This document shows positions 15,219 through 16,376 of a stretch of 16,376 bases of DNA, in pieces. Numbering within the stretch: position 1 is the stretch's first letter; each line of letters begins with the position of its first letter. The position numbers and the translations under genes were made by a program. The stretch is taken from the NCBI GenBank assembly GCA_030765605.1, contig JAVCCG010000025.1, positions 1-16,376 on the forward strand. Reading direction: 5' to 3'. The notes under the pieces were generated by a model, which made no database searches, was not told the origin of the DNA, and saw only the letters and a program-made list of their open reading frames with translations. Source of the stretch: Candidatus Alcyoniella australis. GTDB lineage: Bacteria > Lernaellota > Lernaellaia > JAVCCG01 > Alcyoniellaceae.

Positions 15219-15845
15219 ATGCGAATCAAGACTCTGGCGTTGTTGCTGATCGTCGGACTGCTCGCACTCTGCGGCTGTCCCAAACCCGCCGATCAGACGG
15301 ACGCGACTCCGACCGCGGACAATGCCGACGATGCGCTGTGCGCCAACCCACCCGAGCTCTCCGAAATTGTGCCGGGTACGATCACGGGCCAGGCCGACGG
15401 CAGGCCGTTTACAGCCCAGGCGGTCTACTTCGAGCCGAGCTTCGGCGAGTGGAAGCTGGTGATCTCCGAGACGCCGCTGGCAGACCCCACCGACATCGTG
15501 ATCGGCGGCCAGAGCATCAACATCGACCTGCCCGAGGTGCCCAGCAGCGGCTGGTCGCATAGCCGCGAGCTGAGCTTCGGCGACGGCTACTTCCAGGTCT
15601 ACAAGAACGACGAACTCAAAGCCACCACGAGCTGGAACGCCTCCAACGCCTGGGTGATGCGAATCACCAGTTGGGACGTGAAGCCCTTTGACGAGAGCGG
15701 CGAGCTGTTTCAACAGGCGGGCAGCGCCTCGGGCCGCATCTGGGTCTGCTATCAGGCCGCCGGCGACCACCGCGACTCCTGGGCCCAAGGCTCGTTCGAG
15801 AACGCCCCCGTACGCTATATGGGCAAGCCCGACCTCAAGTACTGA
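15219..15845 (+). CDS. Small putative lipoprotein of unknown function
   Basis: Predicted 208 residues, family not recognised. The N-terminus MRIKTLALLLIVGLLALCGC is a signal peptide with a lipobox, and Cys20 is the probable lipidated residue. A short low-complexity linker rich in Ala/Asp/Thr (about 24-43) is followed by a single globular domain that looks beta-rich (GTITGQADGRPFTAQAVYFE, GEWKLVISETPL, DIVIGGQSINIDLPEV). The segments ASGRIWVCYQ and SWAQGSFENAPVRY lie near the end. Mature-domain cysteines are few (near residues 42 and 180), possibly one disulfide. The start is fixed by AGGAGG at 15208-15213, a few bases before the ATG. It sits 14 bases after the amidase stop codon, so the two form a likely operon, but no functional link can be read from sequence. 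Confidence 0.75.
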   Translation: MRIKTLALLLIVGLLALCGCPKPADQTDATPTADNADDALCANPPELSEIVPGTITGQADGRPFTAQAVYFEPSFGEWKLVISETPLADPTDIVIGGQSINIDLPEVPSSGWSHSRELSFGDGYFQVYKNDELKATTSWNASNAWVMRITSWDVKPFDESGELFQQAGSASGRIWVCYQAAGDHRDSWAQGSFENAPVRYMGKPDLKY

Positions 15846-15847
15846 TC

Positions 15848-15902
15848 GGCTTCAAGCCGCCGCAAAACTCGCGCCCGGCTTTGAGCCGCCACAAAACTCG
15901 CG
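15848..15902. repeat. Tandem pair of 26-bp repeats, 29-bp period
   Basis: Copy 1 (15848-15873) and copy 2 (15877-15902) both read GGCTTY-RAGCCGCC-RCAAAACTCGCG and match at 23 of 26 positions, with CCC between them. The pair starts right after the lipoprotein stop codon. The first copy also contains the small palindrome CGGCTTCAAGCCG. It may be the edge of a larger intergenic repeat family. Confidence 0.8.
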
Positions 15903-15961
15903 TAGTTCGCTGGTCGTAATGCAACGACCCTCCCCGCGTCGAAAGATTCGTGAGGTGGAGT

Positions 15962-15983
15962 AAAGATCGTTAAAACGATCTTT
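15962..15983. repeat. Perfect 22-bp inverted repeat (10-bp arms)
   Basis: AAAGATCGTT-AA-AACGATCTTT is an exact palindrome with 10-bp arms and a two-base centre. It could be an operator-like site, or a weak terminator for the lipoprotein transcript (TTTGTGT follows on the plus strand). It lies inside a longer fold in which 15946-15958 can pair with 16038-16048 (ATTCG-tg-AGGTGG with CCACCTCGAAT). Confidence 0.7.
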
Positions 15984-15991
15984 GTGTATAA

Positions 15992-16176
15992 GGCGAGCGG
16001 CGCATTGCCTCAGGGTTTTCATAAACTCCTCACCTTGCCACCTCGAATAACACCTCTTCTCTCGGCATAAATCCGAGGCCAATTTTTAATCGAAATCGAT
16101 TCGCTTCGTTGAACGAAAAACACGACGTCTGTCTGTCCCCTCCGGATGAAAACCCTGATTCAACGCACCGCTCGCC
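15992..16176. repeat. MITE-like unit: 185 bp bounded by imperfect 31-bp terminal inverted repeats
   Basis: The left arm (15992-16022) and the reverse complement of the right arm (16146-16176) agree at 27 of 31 bases. Both begin GGCGAGCGG at the outer edge and end CAGGGTTTTCAT at the inner edge. They enclose 123 bases of AT-richer, non-coding DNA. The sequence immediately outside the arms shows no obvious target-site duplication. Differences between arms are not silent in either possible reading frame, so this is not a conserved coding motif. It may be a miniature transposable element, or two inverted copies of a short dispersed repeat. Confidence 0.55.
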
Positions 16177-16192
16177 AGGGTGGGGTGGGACA

Positions 16193-16223
16193 GGCGCGTC
16201 GGCTTGTTCCAAGCCGACGCGCC
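16193..16223. repeat. Perfect hairpin, 13-bp GC-rich stem
   Basis: GGCGCGTCGGCTT, loop GTTCC, AAGCCGACGCGCC. The arms are exactly complementary. No T-run follows on either strand, so it is not a standard terminator. It starts 16 bases beyond the right arm of the MITE-like unit. Confidence 0.8.
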
Positions 16224-16376
16224 GCTTCTCTCCCCCGCGCTCGGCAAAGATCAGTTTGAGATTTTTCCTACTAAGCTCAAAGGCGATGCAATTGTGTGCG
16301 CGGGGGATTGATCAGCGGGTTCTCATCCGAAAATAGGACTGACCAGCGTTATTGGCAAAGCAGGACACTGGGTGCG

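Larger units (their letters stand above)
15846..16376. other. Gene-free, structure-rich stretch at the right end
   Basis: No convincing coding region is present on either strand for about 530 bases after the lipoprotein gene. Parts are AT-richer than the rest of the window (notably 16021-16130). Several repeats and inverted repeats are packed together and listed separately. Open frames at 15852-16082 (minus) and 16109-16336 (plus) have unconvincing composition and run through the repeats, so I do not call them genes. The last ~100 bases (16275-16376) show nothing I can identify. Confidence 0.6.

Noticed and set aside
15848-15902. CRISPR-like repeats
   Set aside because: Only two copies with a three-base gap, no spacers, and no cas genes in the window.
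15852-16082. 76-codon minus-strand frame, including an ATG at 16022 with a good Shine-Dalgarno
   Set aside because: It reads through the inverted repeat, the palindrome and the tandem repeat; the related right arm differs at non-silent positions, so coding constraint is not evident.
16109-16336. 75-codon plus-strand frame
   Set aside because: TTG start without a ribosome site, and it covers the 13-bp-stem hairpin; no protein-like features.

Overview
This window is high-GC bacterial DNA. The gene content suggests an anaerobic or microaerophilic Gram-negative organism of the broad Myxococcota / Desulfobacterota / candidate-phylum type. The reasons are a selenocysteine elongation factor (SelB), a membrane-bound polyferredoxin with a Tat-exported partner, a CoA-disulfide-reductase-like flavoprotein, lipoproteins, and secreted proteins carrying long Asp-rich (D/T/G) spacers. 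The taxonomic placement is inference, because there is no rRNA or other marker gene here. TTG start codons recur: four of the genes are best explained by TTG starts, each with a good Shine-Dalgarno.

Left block (1-3727, minus strand). Reading leftward from 3727: a YjbQ/UPF0047 protein with a likely terminator after it, a stand-alone response-regulator receiver protein, a Tat-exported DUF362 protein, and a NapH/NapG-like fusion polyferredoxin translationally coupled to it by a TTGA overlap. Last is the start of a U32-family peptidase that runs off the left edge. A 16-codon ORF with an excellent ribosome-binding site lies directly upstream of, and in frame with, the U32 gene.

Centre (3853-7825, plus strand). 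An exported protein of unknown function is coupled by another TTGA overlap to selB. A small secreted protein follows, with an Asp-rich spacer and three copies of a C-X3-C-X6-C-X3-C module. A strong bidirectional hairpin terminator closes this block and separates it from the convergent flavoprotein gene.

Right-centre (7853-13647, minus strand). A secreted NagZ-type GH3 glycosidase, an EamA-family transporter and a lipoprotein alpha/beta hydrolase form a tight operon. It is followed without a gap by a broken papain-type (C1) peptidase gene, then by the flavoprotein gene, which has its own ribosome-binding site.

Right end (13674-16376, plus strand). A recognisable promoter drives an amidase-signature (FAAH-like) hydrolase and a small lipoprotein. 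The last ~530 bases hold no convincing gene but are rich in structure: a tandem 26-bp repeat, a 22-bp palindrome, a 185-bp unit bounded by imperfect 31-bp terminal inverted repeats (MITE-like), and a perfect 13-bp-stem hairpin. This end and the Cys-module protein are the least ordinary parts of the window. I do not see a clear new multi-gene defence or mobile system. No tRNA, rRNA or CRISPR array was seen.
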